Of a stretch of 64,000 nucleotides of DNA, positions 45,894 through 54,825 are shown one piece after another. Position 1 is the first letter of the stretch, and each line of letters opens with the position of its first letter. This stretch comes from Methylomarinovum caldicuralii (lineage in GTDB: Bacteria; Pseudomonadota; Gammaproteobacteria; Methylococcales; Methylothermaceae). Location of the stretch: assembly GCF_033126985.1 (NCBI RefSeq), contig NZ_AP024714.1, forward strand, positions 1,302,001-1,366,000, given 5' to 3'. The notes under the pieces are model-generated. The model made no database searches, was not told the origin of the DNA, and saw nothing but the letters and a program-made list of their open reading frames with translations. The position numbers and the translations under genes are program-made.

Positions 45894-46988
45894 ATGGCAG
45901 GTTGGCGTTTCGAAGATGCCCGGTTGCTGCTTACCGGGTCGTGGACTGTTTTGTGTCTCCAGGATGTTCGGTTGCAAAGGTTGCCGTCGCTGCCGGCCGG
46001 CCGCTCCCTGGTCATCGACGGCAGCGGCCTGACGGCGCTGGATTCCGCCGGGGCCCGGGCCATCGTCGATCTGAGGGCGCGGCTGCGCCAAGCGGGAATC
46101 GACGTGACCCTGGAGGGTTTCAGCAAGGCCCGCTGCCGGCTGCTGGCGCTGGTGGAACGGGAGCTGGCCCCGCCTCCGGCCATTCCGTCGCCCCACTGGC
46201 TGGCGCATCTGGGGCGGGCGGTCTGCGAGGTGATCGACGACGGGCTGGGATTTCTGGCCTTCGTCGGCCGCCTGGCGCTTCAGGCGCTGGGCTGGCTGCT
46301 GCGCCCGTGGCGCATCCGCTGGCGGGCGCTGCTGGCGGAAACGCAGCGGGCCGGCGTCAACGCCCTGTTCATCGTCGGCCTGTTGTCTTTCCTGATGGGG
46401 GTGGTGATCGCCTACCAGGGCGGCGACCCCCTGAGCCAGTACGGGGCCAACATCTACATCGTCGATCTGGTGGGACTGACCATCCTGCGCGAGATCGCTC
46501 CGCTGGTGACGGCGATCATCATGGCCGGCCGCACCGGTTCCTCCTACACCGCCGAGATCGGCGCCATGAGGATCACCGAGGAGGTGGACGCCCTGCGCAG
46601 TCTGGCGCTCGAGCCGGTGGAGATCCTCGCCCTGCCCAAGCTGGCGGCAATGCTGGTGGCGATGCCGCTTCTGATCGTGTTCGCCGATTTCACCGGCATC
46701 CTGGGCGGGGTCGTGGTGTCCGACCTGCTGTTCGGGGTGGGGCTGAGGGGCTATCTGGAGCGCCTGCCCCAGACCTTCCTCATGCCCAGTTCCTTCTGGG
46801 TCGGGCTGGTGAAGGCGCCGGTGTTCGCCTTTCTCATCACCGCCATCGGCTGCCACCAGGGCTTCCGGGTGCGGGGCGGGGCCACCAGCGTCGGTTACGC
46901 CACCACCCGCAGCGTGGTGCAGAGCATCTTTCTGGTGATCGTGGTAGATGCGCTGTTTTCCATTCTGTTCAACAAGCTGGATCTGTGA
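45894..46988 (+). CDS. mlaE: STAS-MlaE fusion: lipid ABC transporter permease
   Basis: This 364-residue protein has an N-terminal STAS domain (LVIDGSGLTALDSAGARAIV, MlaB-like, to about residue 95) joined to an MlaE permease domain with about five to six helices: LLSFLMGVVIAYQGGDPLSQ, the MAGRTGSSYTAEIGAMRITEE coupling region and KLAAMLVAMPLLIVFADFTG. In E. coli MlaB and MlaE are separate subunits; here one chain supplies both. It drives glycerophospholipid transport across the envelope with MlaF and MlaD. The ATG at 45894 has a poor ribosome site. Its stop overlaps the mlaF start by one base. Confidence 0.9.
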   Translation: MAGWRFEDARLLLTGSWTVLCLQDVRLQRLPSLPAGRSLVIDGSGLTALDSAGARAIVDLRARLRQAGIDVTLEGFSKARCRLLALVERELAPPPAIPSPHWLAHLGRAVCEVIDDGLGFLAFVGRLALQALGWLLRPWRIRWRALLAETQRAGVNALFIVGLLSFLMGVVIAYQGGDPLSQYGANIYIVDLVGLTILREIAPLVTAIIMAGRTGSSYTAEIGAMRITEEVDALRSLALEPVEILALPKLAAMLVAMPLLIVFADFTGILGGVVVSDLLFGVGLRGYLERLPQTFLMPSSFWVGLVKAPVFAFLITAIGCHQGFRVRGGATSVGYATTRSVVQSIFLVIVVDALFSILFNKLDL

Positions 46989-47755
46989 TGGAAGAGGCGG
47001 TCATCGAACTGAGGGGGATTCACAACCGCTTTGGAGCCACGGTGGTCCACGAAGGCATCGACCTGAGCGTCCGCCGCGGTGAAATCCTCGCCATCATCGG
47101 CGCCTCGGGCAGTGGCAAGAGCGTGCTGCTGCGTACTATGGCGCTGCTGCACCGACCCACGTCGGGCCAGATCCGTCTGTTCGGCTGCGACGCCCGCCGG
47201 CTGAGCGGGGAGGCCGAGCGCCACCTGCGTCTGCGCCTGGGTTTCATGTTCCAGAACGGCGCCCTGTTCAGCAGCCTGACGGTGTTCGAGAACGTGCGTT
47301 TCCCCTTGGACGAACACACCCGTCTGCCCGCTTCCCTCAAGCGGGAAATCGTGATGCTCAAGATCGCGCTGGCCGGTCTGGAGGCGGGGGACGCCGCCAA
47401 ATATCCGCGTCAGTTGTCCGGTGGCATGGTCAAGCGCGCCGCTCTGGCGCGGACCCTGGCGCTCGATCCCGAGGTGCTGTTCCTCGACGAGCCCACTTCC
47501 GGCCTGGACCCGGTCACTGCCGGCGCCTTCGACGAACTGGTGGTCGAGCTCAAATCCCTGCTCGATCTTACGGTGGTGATGGTGACCCACGATCTCGACA
47601 CCCTGTGGAACGCCACCGACCGGGTGGCCTTCCTCGCCGGGCACCGCTTGGTGGCGGTGGCGCCCATCCGGGAGCTGGTCCACCACCCGCATCCGGCCAT
47701 CGCCGCCTATTTCGCCGCCCGCCACCGACGGGGAGGGGAATGGAAACCAAGGTGA
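46988..47755 (+). CDS. mlaF: MlaF-type ABC transporter ATP-binding protein
   Basis: This 255-residue ATPase has Walker A GASGSGKS, the Q-loop MFQNGALFSSLTVFENV, the signature QLSGGMVKRAALARTLALD, Walker B EVLFLDEPTSGLDP and the H-loop VMVTHDLDTL. The N-terminus reads HNRFGATVVHEGIDL. It powers the lipid transporter formed with the adjacent permease and MlaD. The start at 46988 overlaps the upstream stop (TGATG) and the end overlaps mlaD by 16 bp, giving a tightly coupled operon. Confidence 0.93.
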   Translation: MEEAVIELRGIHNRFGATVVHEGIDLSVRRGEILAIIGASGSGKSVLLRTMALLHRPTSGQIRLFGCDARRLSGEAERHLRLRLGFMFQNGALFSSLTVFENVRFPLDEHTRLPASLKREIVMLKIALAGLEAGDAAKYPRQLSGGMVKRAALARTLALDPEVLFLDEPTSGLDPVTAGAFDELVVELKSLLDLTVVMVTHDLDTLWNATDRVAFLAGHRLVAVAPIRELVHHPHPAIAAYFAARHRRGGEWKPR

Positions 47756-48684
47756 ACTACGTCCTGGTGGGCCTGTTCGTGCTGGTGCTGACGGCGGCCG
47801 CCATCGTCGCCGGCCTGTGGTTGGCCTCGGATCTGGGGGTGACCCGCTACCGCCCGTATCTGGCCTATTTCCACGAGTCGGTGGCCGGGCTCAATCCCAG
47901 CGCCGCGGTCAAGTACCGGGGGGTCGATGTGGGGCTGGTGCGGGCGCTGTCCCTCGATCCGGCCGATCCCACCCGGGTGCAGGTGCGGCTGGACATCGCC
48001 GACGGCACACCGGTCCGCACCGACACCTACGCCATCCTCAAGTTTCAGGGCCTGACCGGCATCGCCTTCGTGGAGCTGGAAGGAGGCGCCCACGGCCGCC
48101 CGCTGGCCAGCCCGCTGCCGGACGGCAGTCCGGCGGTGATCCCCACCCGGCCCTCACCAGCCGGCCGCCTCGATGAAGCCGTCAGCAGGGCCGCAGCGCG
48201 CATCGACCAGCTCGGCGCACGGCTGGCGGCGGTGCTCGATCAGGAAAACATCCAGGCGCTGCACCACATTCTGGCCAATCTCGAGGAAGTGACCGCCACG
48301 TTGGCCCGGAACCGGGAAAATCTGGATCGTCTGCTGACCGAAACAGCCCGCTTCAGCCGCGACCTGGCCGCGGCGGGCGAATCGCTGCCGCAACTGGGCC
48401 GGCAGCTCAACCGCCTGCTGACCGATTACGACCGCCTGGCGGCACAACTGATCCAGGCGGCCACCGTCGTCACCCGCCTGGGCCGGCAGCTGGAACGCAC
48501 CAGCGCCGCCACCGGCCGCGACCTGCATCAGGCACTGCTCACCCTGGAAGCGGAAATCCAGCGCCTGAGTCTGGAGGTGGGCGCCAGCGCCCGCGAGCTG
48601 CGCCGCCTGAGTCGCCGCCTCAGCCAGCATCCCAATGCCTTGATCTACGGCTCGCCGCAGCCGCCGCCGGGACCTGGGGAATGA
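47740..48684 (+). CDS. mlaD: MlaD/MCE-domain substrate-binding protein
   Basis: This 314-residue protein has an N-terminal membrane anchor (YVLVGLFVLVLTAAAIVAGL), an MCE domain (PYLAYFHESVAGLNPSAAVK, YRGVDVGLVRALSLDP, FQGLTGIAFVELEGG), then a long helical tail with coiled-coil character (about residues 140-300). The tail is longer than in E. coli MlaD and resembles PqiB/YebT-like or Mce proteins that form needle-like tubes. It would hold lipids in the periplasm. The start at 47740 follows GGGAGGGG inside the end of mlaF. Confidence 0.9.
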   Translation: METKVNYVLVGLFVLVLTAAAIVAGLWLASDLGVTRYRPYLAYFHESVAGLNPSAAVKYRGVDVGLVRALSLDPADPTRVQVRLDIADGTPVRTDTYAILKFQGLTGIAFVELEGGAHGRPLASPLPDGSPAVIPTRPSPAGRLDEAVSRAAARIDQLGARLAAVLDQENIQALHHILANLEEVTATLARNRENLDRLLTETARFSRDLAAAGESLPQLGRQLNRLLTDYDRLAAQLIQAATVVTRLGRQLERTSAATGRDLHQALLTLEAEIQRLSLEVGASARELRRLSRRLSQHPNALIYGSPQPPPGPGE

Positions 48685-48704
48685 TTACAGCCAAAGGGTC
48701 ATCG

Positions 48705-49316
48705 ATGGAAAAAATCACACGTCTTTTGATGACGCTCATGCTGGCGATGCTGCTGGTGGGCTGCTCACTGCTGCCGCAGCCTCCCCGGCCTCAGCGCCTT
48801 CTGAGCCTGGAGGCAGCGCCGCTGCGGGAGATGCCGCCTGCCGGGGGGGAGAAGGTGCTGCGCTTCGATCCGGTCACGGCAGCCGGCCCGCTGCAGGGCG
48901 TCGAAATCCTCTACCGCCGCGGGGGACCGGAAGTGTCTCACTACGCCCGCCACCGCTGGCTGGCCCCGCCCGCCGAGCTGATCGACCGCGCGGTCATGGA
49001 AACCCTGGCGCCGCATCTGCCCTACCGCGCGGTGGTGCGTCCCGGCACCCCGGCAGATGCGGACCAGCGCCTGAGCATCACCCTGTTGCGGCTGGAACAG
49101 GTTTTTACCGCCGATGGCCGCAGCCAGGTGCATCTGGCGCTGCGGGTTGTCTGGCAGACGGAGCGAAGTGGAAGGATTCTCGGCTCCCGCCTGTTCCGCT
49201 ACCGCCAGCCGGCCCGGCCGACCGCCGAGGGGGCCGCGATCGCCGCCGGGCAGGCCCTGGAGCGGTTCTTCCAGGATCTGCTCATCTGGCTCAGGAACGG
49301 TCATGGCGAAGGCTGA
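48705..49316 (+). CDS. PqiC-like lipoprotein (ABC-type transport auxiliary component)
   Basis: This 203-residue lipoprotein has a signal peptide with lipobox LLVGC and a PqiC/YmbA-type domain (RFDPVTAAGPLQGVEILYRR, GGPEVSHYARHRWLAPPAELI, and RLSITLLRLEQVFTADG). The start at 48705 has AAGGG upstream; an alternative ATG at 48681 overlaps the mlaD stop. An outer-membrane-anchored partner for the MCE protein fits the Pqi/Let model, so this operon mixes Mla (E, F, D) and Pqi (C) features and has no MlaC or MlaA. Confidence 0.8.
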   Translation: MEKITRLLMTLMLAMLLVGCSLLPQPPRPQRLLSLEAAPLREMPPAGGEKVLRFDPVTAAGPLQGVEILYRRGGPEVSHYARHRWLAPPAELIDRAVMETLAPHLPYRAVVRPGTPADADQRLSITLLRLEQVFTADGRSQVHLALRVVWQTERSGRILGSRLFRYRQPARPTAEGAAIAAGQALERFFQDLLIWLRNGHGEG

Positions 49317-49474
49317 CTGGCGCCCCCTGTCCCGGTTCGCCGATTCCTGGTTCTGACCGATCTGACCCTGGAGAGCGGGCGGAATTTTCAGGAGGCAGCC
49401 GCTTGAGCCGAACGAGGCAAATCGGCTATGGTGTCCGCATAAAACCCGATCAAAAATCCTGAGGAGGAGATGCT

Positions 49475-49942
49475 ATGCCGGCACCGCAACACAGTCCGAC
49501 TCACGCTCTGGAACGCCTGCTCGATCAGTGGAGCATCGACGTCCGCGCGTGGAACGCCCGCTTCGACCGTTTCGCCCGTTTCGCCTCGCGCCTGGCCGGC
49601 CGGCCTCTCGCCTTCAACCTGGCCATCTTCGTCATTCTCGTCTGGATGCTGAGCGGGCCGTTCTTCGGCTTCAGCGACACCTGGCAGCTCATCATCAACA
49701 CCGCCACCACCATCGTCACGTTCCTGATGGTGTTCATCATCCAGCACACCCAGAACCGCGACACCGACGCGATCCAGATCAAGCTCGACGAGCTGATCCG
49801 GTCAGTCGACACCGCCGAGAACATGCTGCTCGATCTGGAGGAGATGGAGGAGGAGGAACTGCTGCTGCTGCGCCAGCGCTACATGGAACTGGCGCGCAAG
49901 GCCCGCGAGGAGCTGGAAAAACGCAGGCGGGGGGAGGGCTGA
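49475..49942 (+). CDS. Low-affinity iron permease family protein
   Basis: This 155-residue protein has two helices (FNLAIFVILVWMLSGPFFGF and IINTATTIVTFLMVFIIQHT) followed by QNRDTDAIQIKLDELIRSVD, the signature of this family in bacteria. The C-terminus is very acidic, then basic (EEMEEEELLLLRQRYMELAR). The ATG at 49475 follows GAGGAGG. The name comes from yeast Fet4-like proteins; iron transport by the bacterial members is not established. It stands alone in a 158-bp gap after the lipid-transport operon. Confidence 0.8.
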   Translation: MPAPQHSPTHALERLLDQWSIDVRAWNARFDRFARFASRLAGRPLAFNLAIFVILVWMLSGPFFGFSDTWQLIINTATTIVTFLMVFIIQHTQNRDTDAIQIKLDELIRSVDTAENMLLDLEEMEEEELLLLRQRYMELARKAREELEKRRRGEG

Positions 49943-49946
49943 ATGC

Positions 49947-50195
49947 GTGTTGGTGAAAATGTGCAGGCTTCTGGTGACCATCGGCGCCTGCGCCATCAAC
50001 GGCGGTATTCCGGCTCTGCGCAACCGCTACGAGGCTGAGGCCGAGCGTCAGGGCTTCTCCCGGGTGGAACGGGTGGGTGCGCTTTCCTGCGTGGAACCGG
50101 AAGCGCTGTGTTTCTGTTTCGACGCGGTCACGGCCGGCAGCATCGCCGAGGGGGCGGTGCCGAAGATGCGCCTTCAGGAACTGGAAGTCCGCTGA
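49947..50195 (+). pseudogene. Chimeric scar: [NiFe]-hydrogenase small-subunit piece joined to a HypA piece
   Basis: An 82-codon frame combines two recognisable fragments. Residues 5-27 (CRLLVTIGACAINGGIPALR) resemble the conserved GxCAxxGGxPALRN cofactor region of cytoplasmic hydrogenase small subunits (HoxY type). Residues from about 28 read like HypA: AERQGFSRVERV, then GALSCVEPEALCFCFDAVTA and GSIAEGA, lacking the usual residues between RV and GA. HypA normally has about 115 residues with two CxxC zinc pairs, both absent here. It starts at a GTG 2 bp after the iron-permease gene and runs 22 bp into the end of the MscK-like gene. I infer the leftover of a deleted hydrogenase-maturation cluster; whether it is still translated is unknown. 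Confidence 0.65.
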
Positions 50196-53100
50196 TCCCG
50201 GCGCACCACCACCTCAAGCGGCCCCTTGCTGTCCAGGTGCACGTCGCGCTGCGGGAATGCGATCTCGATGCCGGCCTCGTTCAGACGCTGATAAATCTGC
50301 CGGTGCAGGTCGGTGATGGTGGAAAGGCGGTTGTCGAGGGTGCCGAGATAGGCCCGCAGGATGATAAGCAGCGAATTGTCGCCGAAGCTTTCGAAGGTGA
50401 TCAGGGGCGCGGGATCGTCGAGCACTTCCGGATGGGCCCTGGCGGTTTCCCGCACGATCGCCATCGCCTTTTCCACGTTACAGCCGTAGGCCACCCCGAT
50501 CTGGATGACGATGCGGTTGATGGTATCGGTCAGGGTCCAGTTGATGAACTCGCCGGTGATGAAGTTCTTGTTGGGGATGACCAGCTCCTGGCGGTCCCAG
50601 TTGAGGATGGTGGTGGCGCGGATGCGGATCCTGGAGACGGTGCCGGTGGTATCGCCGATGGTGACCACGTCCCCGACCCGGATGGGGCGCTCGAACAGCA
50701 GGATCAGGCCGCTGACGAAATTGGCCACCACTTCCTGAAGCCCGAAGCCCAGGCCCACCGACATGGCCGCCACCAGCCACTGGATCTCCGACCACTGGAT
50801 GCCGAGAGCGCCGCAGATGAGATAGATGCCGACGGCGGTGATGAGGTACTGGGTCAGAGCGCTCCAGGCATAGCGCCCCCCCTGGCTCAGGGGCAGATGG
50901 CGCAGGACGGCGAACTCCAGCAGCCCTGGCAGGTTGCGGGCGGCGAGCATGGTCAGGATGCCAAGCAGGATGCCGCTGGTGACGTCCGCCAGGGTCAGGG
51001 GGACCTCCTTGGGGACTCCGCCGACCAGGCGCCGGGTGGTGATGGGAAGCGTGATCTCCTTAAGCAGGTTGAGGGCCGGGATGGCATCCTGCCAGATCCA
51101 CCACAGGCCGGCGACACCCGCGATGAAAAACCCGATCCGGAACAGGCGGCGGGTCTGCTCGCTCAGCCGGCCGAAGTCCACTTCAGGCTCCTCCACCGGC
51201 GGCAGTTCGGTGGCGGCCGCCTCCTCGGCGCGCTGGCGTCGCAGTTCCTCGCGCCGGCGCAGGATCTCCTGGTAGCGCAGGTGCCTTTCGGTGACGTAGA
51301 GCCAGCGCAGCAGCAGATCCTTGACCAGCATCAGGGCGAGGAAGAACCACAGGGTGCGGAAGGCCTTCTCCGCCAGGTAGAAGGCGGCGTAGTAATAGCC
51401 GGCCAGGGCGGCGGCGGCCAGTTCCAGGGGGACTGCCAGGGCCGGATAGAACCACAGGCCGTGATAGCGGACGACCCAACTCGGCCGCGAGGCTTCCAGC
51501 TGGTTGAGGATCGGGCTGTGGCGGTGCCACAGTTTCCAGATCAGCACGGTGCTCGTGAGCATGAACAGTGCGAAGCTCAGCCGTCCCAGACCCAGGGAAG
51601 CCGGTGTCAGGCTCGGGCTTCCGGTGATGCCGACGGTGAAGGCGCACAGGACCGCCCAGGGCAGGAACCAGCGCAGATGGAACCACAGGCTTTCCCGGGT
51701 CACCTGCAGCCAGCGCAGATGACGTTGGGCCAGACCTTCGGGACGGCAGAGCTGGCGGAGGATTCCGAACGCTGCGGCCGGCCGGCCGGCGAGCAGCAGT
51801 CCGGCGGCCAGGGGGGTCAGTTCGGGCTCGGTCAGGGAATGGCGCCGGAGCCACAATCCCGCGCCGAACAGCAGCAGGGGCAGCGGTGCGGCCAGGATCA
51901 GGGTGTCGATCAGGGCGCGGAGGGTGTTGCTGAAGCGGTCGCTGCGGATGCTGCGGGTCGCCTGCCCGAGAGCGGTCAGGTCCCGGGCGGCCCGGCGCTG
52001 CAGAAAAAGAAGCACCAGCAGGGCCAGGGAAAGGGCCGCCGGTGGGCCGGGATCACGGCGCGCCAGGACGGCCAGCTGCCGGAGCCGGTCCTGGATGAGG
52101 GAAGGTTCCAGGGCGTACTTCAGTGGCCCGAGGAGGGTTTCCCGGTCGAATCGCAGGCGGCGGTAGGGGATCCACAGCAGCTGGCGCTGCAGGAAACGGC
52201 GATACGCCTGAACCTGTTCGTAGAACTGATGCTCCAGGGCATCCAGTTTCGACAGGCTGCTCAGATAGCGGGTGTATTCCTGTTGCAACGTCTGCAGGGC
52301 TTCGCGGCGGTTCTCCAGGGCCTCGCGCAGCTGCAGGCGGAGGATCGCCCGCCGCCCCGGCGGCAGGTCGGGTGGCAGTTGCGCCAGGCTGGCTTCGATG
52401 AGCGCATCGATATCCTCCAGCTGCCGCAGGGCTTCCTCGATCTCGAAACGCCGCACCACGGCCTGCTTCAGGCGGGTGCGGCGGATGGCCCCCTCACGGC
52501 GGAAGCTGTCGAGATTGGGCAGGGAGCGGAGGCGCTGGGACAGCATCGCGGCGATGGCCTCATCGGTGCCGGTCAGTTCCACCGCCTGGCGGATGCGCTC
52601 GAAGTCACGCTGCAGGGCGGTAAGCCGGTTCTGGAGCGCGTCGATGCGGTGCTTGAGGTGCTTGCCTTCCGCTAGCAGATGCTCCAGTTCCTGCCACAGC
52701 TCCAGGTTCTCCTCGTACAGCGGTTGCACCTCGGGGGCGGCGGTGCGCAGCGCCAGTTCCGTGGTGCTGCTGGCGCTGAGAACCTTGTGTTCGCGGGCCA
52801 GCGCCACGGCCTGACGCAGGCGTTCGCTGCGGCTGCGGTGCTCGGCGGCTTCGAGACGCAACAGGTCCCGTTCGGCCCGGGTCAGCTTGGTCAGCAGGTC
52901 CAGATGGCTTTGCTGGAGACGCAGAAGCGCCAGCTGCGCCTCCAGCCAGTGCCGCCGGGCCTCCAGGGACAGGCGGCGGGCGCGCTGCAGCGGGTCGGCC
53001 GGGTTTTCGGGCAAGTTTTCCAGTTCACGGGCCACTTCGGCCAGCTGCTGTTCCAGTGCGGCGATACGTTTGCTGCCCTGGGCGGCAAATTCCACTAGCT

Positions 53101-53518
53101 GCGCCAGTTCCTGTTCTTTGGTCTGAAGCGCGGTGGTGGTCTTGTTGCGGGCCGCCTCCTCTTCGGCCAGCTGCACTTCCAGTTGCTCGAGAGGACGCTC
53201 CAAACGCAGGGGCGGCCAGCTGCGGGCCAGCCTCTCCGGGCGTTCCAGCAGCGTTCCGATTTCCCGCAGCCGTCGGGGGGCCTGGCGTACGGTCTCCTGC
53301 AGGCGCCGCTGTTTCGCCTCGGTCGCCTGGGCCTGCTGCAACCACTGCAGGGCCTGGCCCAGCCATTCCAGGGCCTGTTTGCGGTCCTTTTCCTCCAGGG
53401 TGGAGGATTCGATGGTCTGGCGCAGCGCCTCTATCTGGGCCGCGTCCGGCGCCTGGGACGCCCCCCAGCCGGATCCGGCAAGCGCAAGCAGGAGCAAAAG
53501 CGCCAGGTAACGCCGCAC
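50174..53518 (-). CDS. Mechanosensitive channel, MscK/KefA type
   Basis: This 1114-residue protein has a signal peptide (YLALLLLLALAGSGWGASQA), a long periplasmic coiled-coil region (about residues 25-470), a series of membrane helices, then a C-terminal MscS pore: GLGFGLQEVVANFVSGLILL, RPIRVGDVVTIGDTTGTVSR, LVIPNKNFITGEFINWT and an alpha-beta cytoplasmic domain. The size matches MscK (KefA), which protects against osmotic downshock and can be K+-regulated. The charged cytoplasmic loop RREELRRQRAEEAAATELPP is unusual. It is the last gene of a zip-rmuC-mscK run (53518 is 2 bp from the rmuC stop). Confidence 0.9.
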   Translation of the reverse strand: MRRYLALLLLLALAGSGWGASQAPDAAQIEALRQTIESSTLEEKDRKQALEWLGQALQWLQQAQATEAKQRRLQETVRQAPRRLREIGTLLERPERLARSWPPLRLERPLEQLEVQLAEEEAARNKTTTALQTKEQELAQLVEFAAQGSKRIAALEQQLAEVARELENLPENPADPLQRARRLSLEARRHWLEAQLALLRLQQSHLDLLTKLTRAERDLLRLEAAEHRSRSERLRQAVALAREHKVLSASSTTELALRTAAPEVQPLYEENLELWQELEHLLAEGKHLKHRIDALQNRLTALQRDFERIRQAVELTGTDEAIAAMLSQRLRSLPNLDSFRREGAIRRTRLKQAVVRRFEIEEALRQLEDIDALIEASLAQLPPDLPPGRRAILRLQLREALENRREALQTLQQEYTRYLSSLSKLDALEHQFYEQVQAYRRFLQRQLLWIPYRRLRFDRETLLGPLKYALEPSLIQDRLRQLAVLARRDPGPPAALSLALLVLLFLQRRAARDLTALGQATRSIRSDRFSNTLRALIDTLILAAPLPLLLFGAGLWLRRHSLTEPELTPLAAGLLLAGRPAAAFGILRQLCRPEGLAQRHLRWLQVTRESLWFHLRWFLPWAVLCAFTVGITGSPSLTPASLGLGRLSFALFMLTSTVLIWKLWHRHSPILNQLEASRPSWVVRYHGLWFYPALAVPLELAAAALAGYYYAAFYLAEKAFRTLWFFLALMLVKDLLLRWLYVTERHLRYQEILRRREELRRQRAEEAAATELPPVEEPEVDFGRLSEQTRRLFRIGFFIAGVAGLWWIWQDAIPALNLLKEITLPITTRRLVGGVPKEVPLTLADVTSGILLGILTMLAARNLPGLLEFAVLRHLPLSQGGRYAWSALTQYLITAVGIYLICGALGIQWSEIQWLVAAMSVGLGFGLQEVVANFVSGLILLFERPIRVGDVVTIGDTTGTVSRIRIRATTILNWDRQELVIPNKNFITGEFINWTLTDTINRIVIQIGVAYGCNVEKAMAIVRETARAHPEVLDDPAPLITFESFGDNSLLIILRAYLGTLDNRLSTITDLHRQIYQRLNEAGIEIAFPQRDVHLDSKGPLEVVVRRDQRTSSS

Positions 53519-53519
53519 C

Positions 53520-54824
53520 TCAGTCCGCCTTCGGGGGTTGCAGATCGGGCAGCCGCTTTTTCACCGGCACTCCGAGATCGACCAGCATCTCCGCCTGGCG
53601 GATCAGGTTGCCGCGGCCGTCGGTGAGCTTGTTGCGGGCTTGGTTGTAGGTGTTTTGGGTGGTCTGCAGCTGCTGGCCGATTTTGTCGAAATCTTCGAGA
53701 AAGCCGCGCAGCTTGTCGTACAGCCTGCCGGCGCGTTCGATGATGTGCTGGACGTTTTCCTGCTGGCGCTCGAAACGCCACAGGTTCTCGACGGTGCGCA
53801 GGGTCGCCAGCAGGGTGGTGGGGGTGACCACGATGATGCGCTTTTCGAAGGCGCGGGCGAACAATTCCGGGTCGGCCTGGAAGGCGGCGCTGAAGGCGGC
53901 CTCGATGGGCATGAACATCAGCACGAAGTCGAGGCAGTTGAGGCCGGGAAGATCCTCGTAGTTCTTGGTGCTGAGCTGGTCGATGTGGCGGCGGATGGAC
54001 GCCAGGTGGCGCTTGAGGGCGGTCTGGCGGTCGCTGTCCCCGTCGGCGTTGACGTATTCCTGCCAGGCGCTGAGGGAGACTTTGGAGTCGATGACGATGT
54101 CCTTGCCCTCCGGCAGATGGACGATGACGTCCGGGCGCAGCAGTTTGCCGTCGGGATCGCGGAAGCTGCCCTGGACCTCGTACTCCTGTCCTTGGCGCAG
54201 CCCGGAACGCTCCAGCACCGTCTCCAGCACGATCTCCCCCCAGGTGCCCTGGGCCTTGCTGTCGCCCTTGAGGGCCCGTGCCAGGCGCTGGGCCTCCTCG
54301 TCGAGTTTCTGATTGGCCTCCTGGAGGCGCCTGAGCTCCTGCAGCAGCGAACCGTGCTGTTTCTGTTCCTCGCTGTGGATAGCGTCGATACGCCGGCGGA
54401 ATTCCTGGAGCTGCTCTCGCATCGGGGCCATAATCTGGTCGAGGCTGTGGCGGCTCTGCTCGCTGAACTGGCGGCCCTTTTCCTCCAGGATGCGGGCGGC
54501 CAGGGCCTCGAACTCGGCCTTGAGCTGGGTGCGGGCCTGCTGCAATTCCGCCAGCTTTTCCTCGTGATGGCGGCGCTGGTCCTCCAGCCGGGTCTCAAGC
54601 TCGGTGTTGCGGGTCATAAGGCGCTCGCGCTCGTCTTCCAGCTCTCCGAGGCGGCTGCGGAGGGATTCGAGTTCGGCCATCAGCTGCCGGTTGCGCTGGT
54701 CGCTTAAGGCCAGGTCCTGTTCCCGGCGGCTTAGGTGCCGCTGCTGCAGCAGGGCGGTGAGCAGGGCGCCAAGCAATAGGCCGGCGGCGAGGGGGATCAG
54801 CCAGATGGGATCGAAAGCGGGCAT
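53520..54824 (-). CDS. rmuC: DNA recombination protein RmuC
   Basis: This 434-residue protein has an N-terminal membrane anchor (PIWLIPLAAGLLLGALLTAL), a long coiled coil (about residues 30-170) and a C-terminal nuclease-like domain: GTWGEIVLETVLERSGLRQG, RPDVIVHLPEGKDIVIDSKV and SLSAWQEYVNADGDS, which hold the PD-(D/E)xK-type acidic and lysine residues. RmuC limits inversion at short inverted repeats in E. coli, of interest beside the large palindrome at 55.8-61.2 kb. It lies between mscK and zip with 1-bp gaps, so it is part of one operon. Confidence 0.92.
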   Translation of the reverse strand: MPAFDPIWLIPLAAGLLLGALLTALLQQRHLSRREQDLALSDQRNRQLMAELESLRSRLGELEDERERLMTRNTELETRLEDQRRHHEEKLAELQQARTQLKAEFEALAARILEEKGRQFSEQSRHSLDQIMAPMREQLQEFRRRIDAIHSEEQKQHGSLLQELRRLQEANQKLDEEAQRLARALKGDSKAQGTWGEIVLETVLERSGLRQGQEYEVQGSFRDPDGKLLRPDVIVHLPEGKDIVIDSKVSLSAWQEYVNADGDSDRQTALKRHLASIRRHIDQLSTKNYEDLPGLNCLDFVLMFMPIEAAFSAAFQADPELFARAFEKRIIVVTPTTLLATLRTVENLWRFERQQENVQHIIERAGRLYDKLRGFLEDFDKIGQQLQTTQNTYNQARNKLTDGRGNLIRQAEMLVDLGVPVKKRLPDLQPPKAD

Positions 54825-54825
54825 G

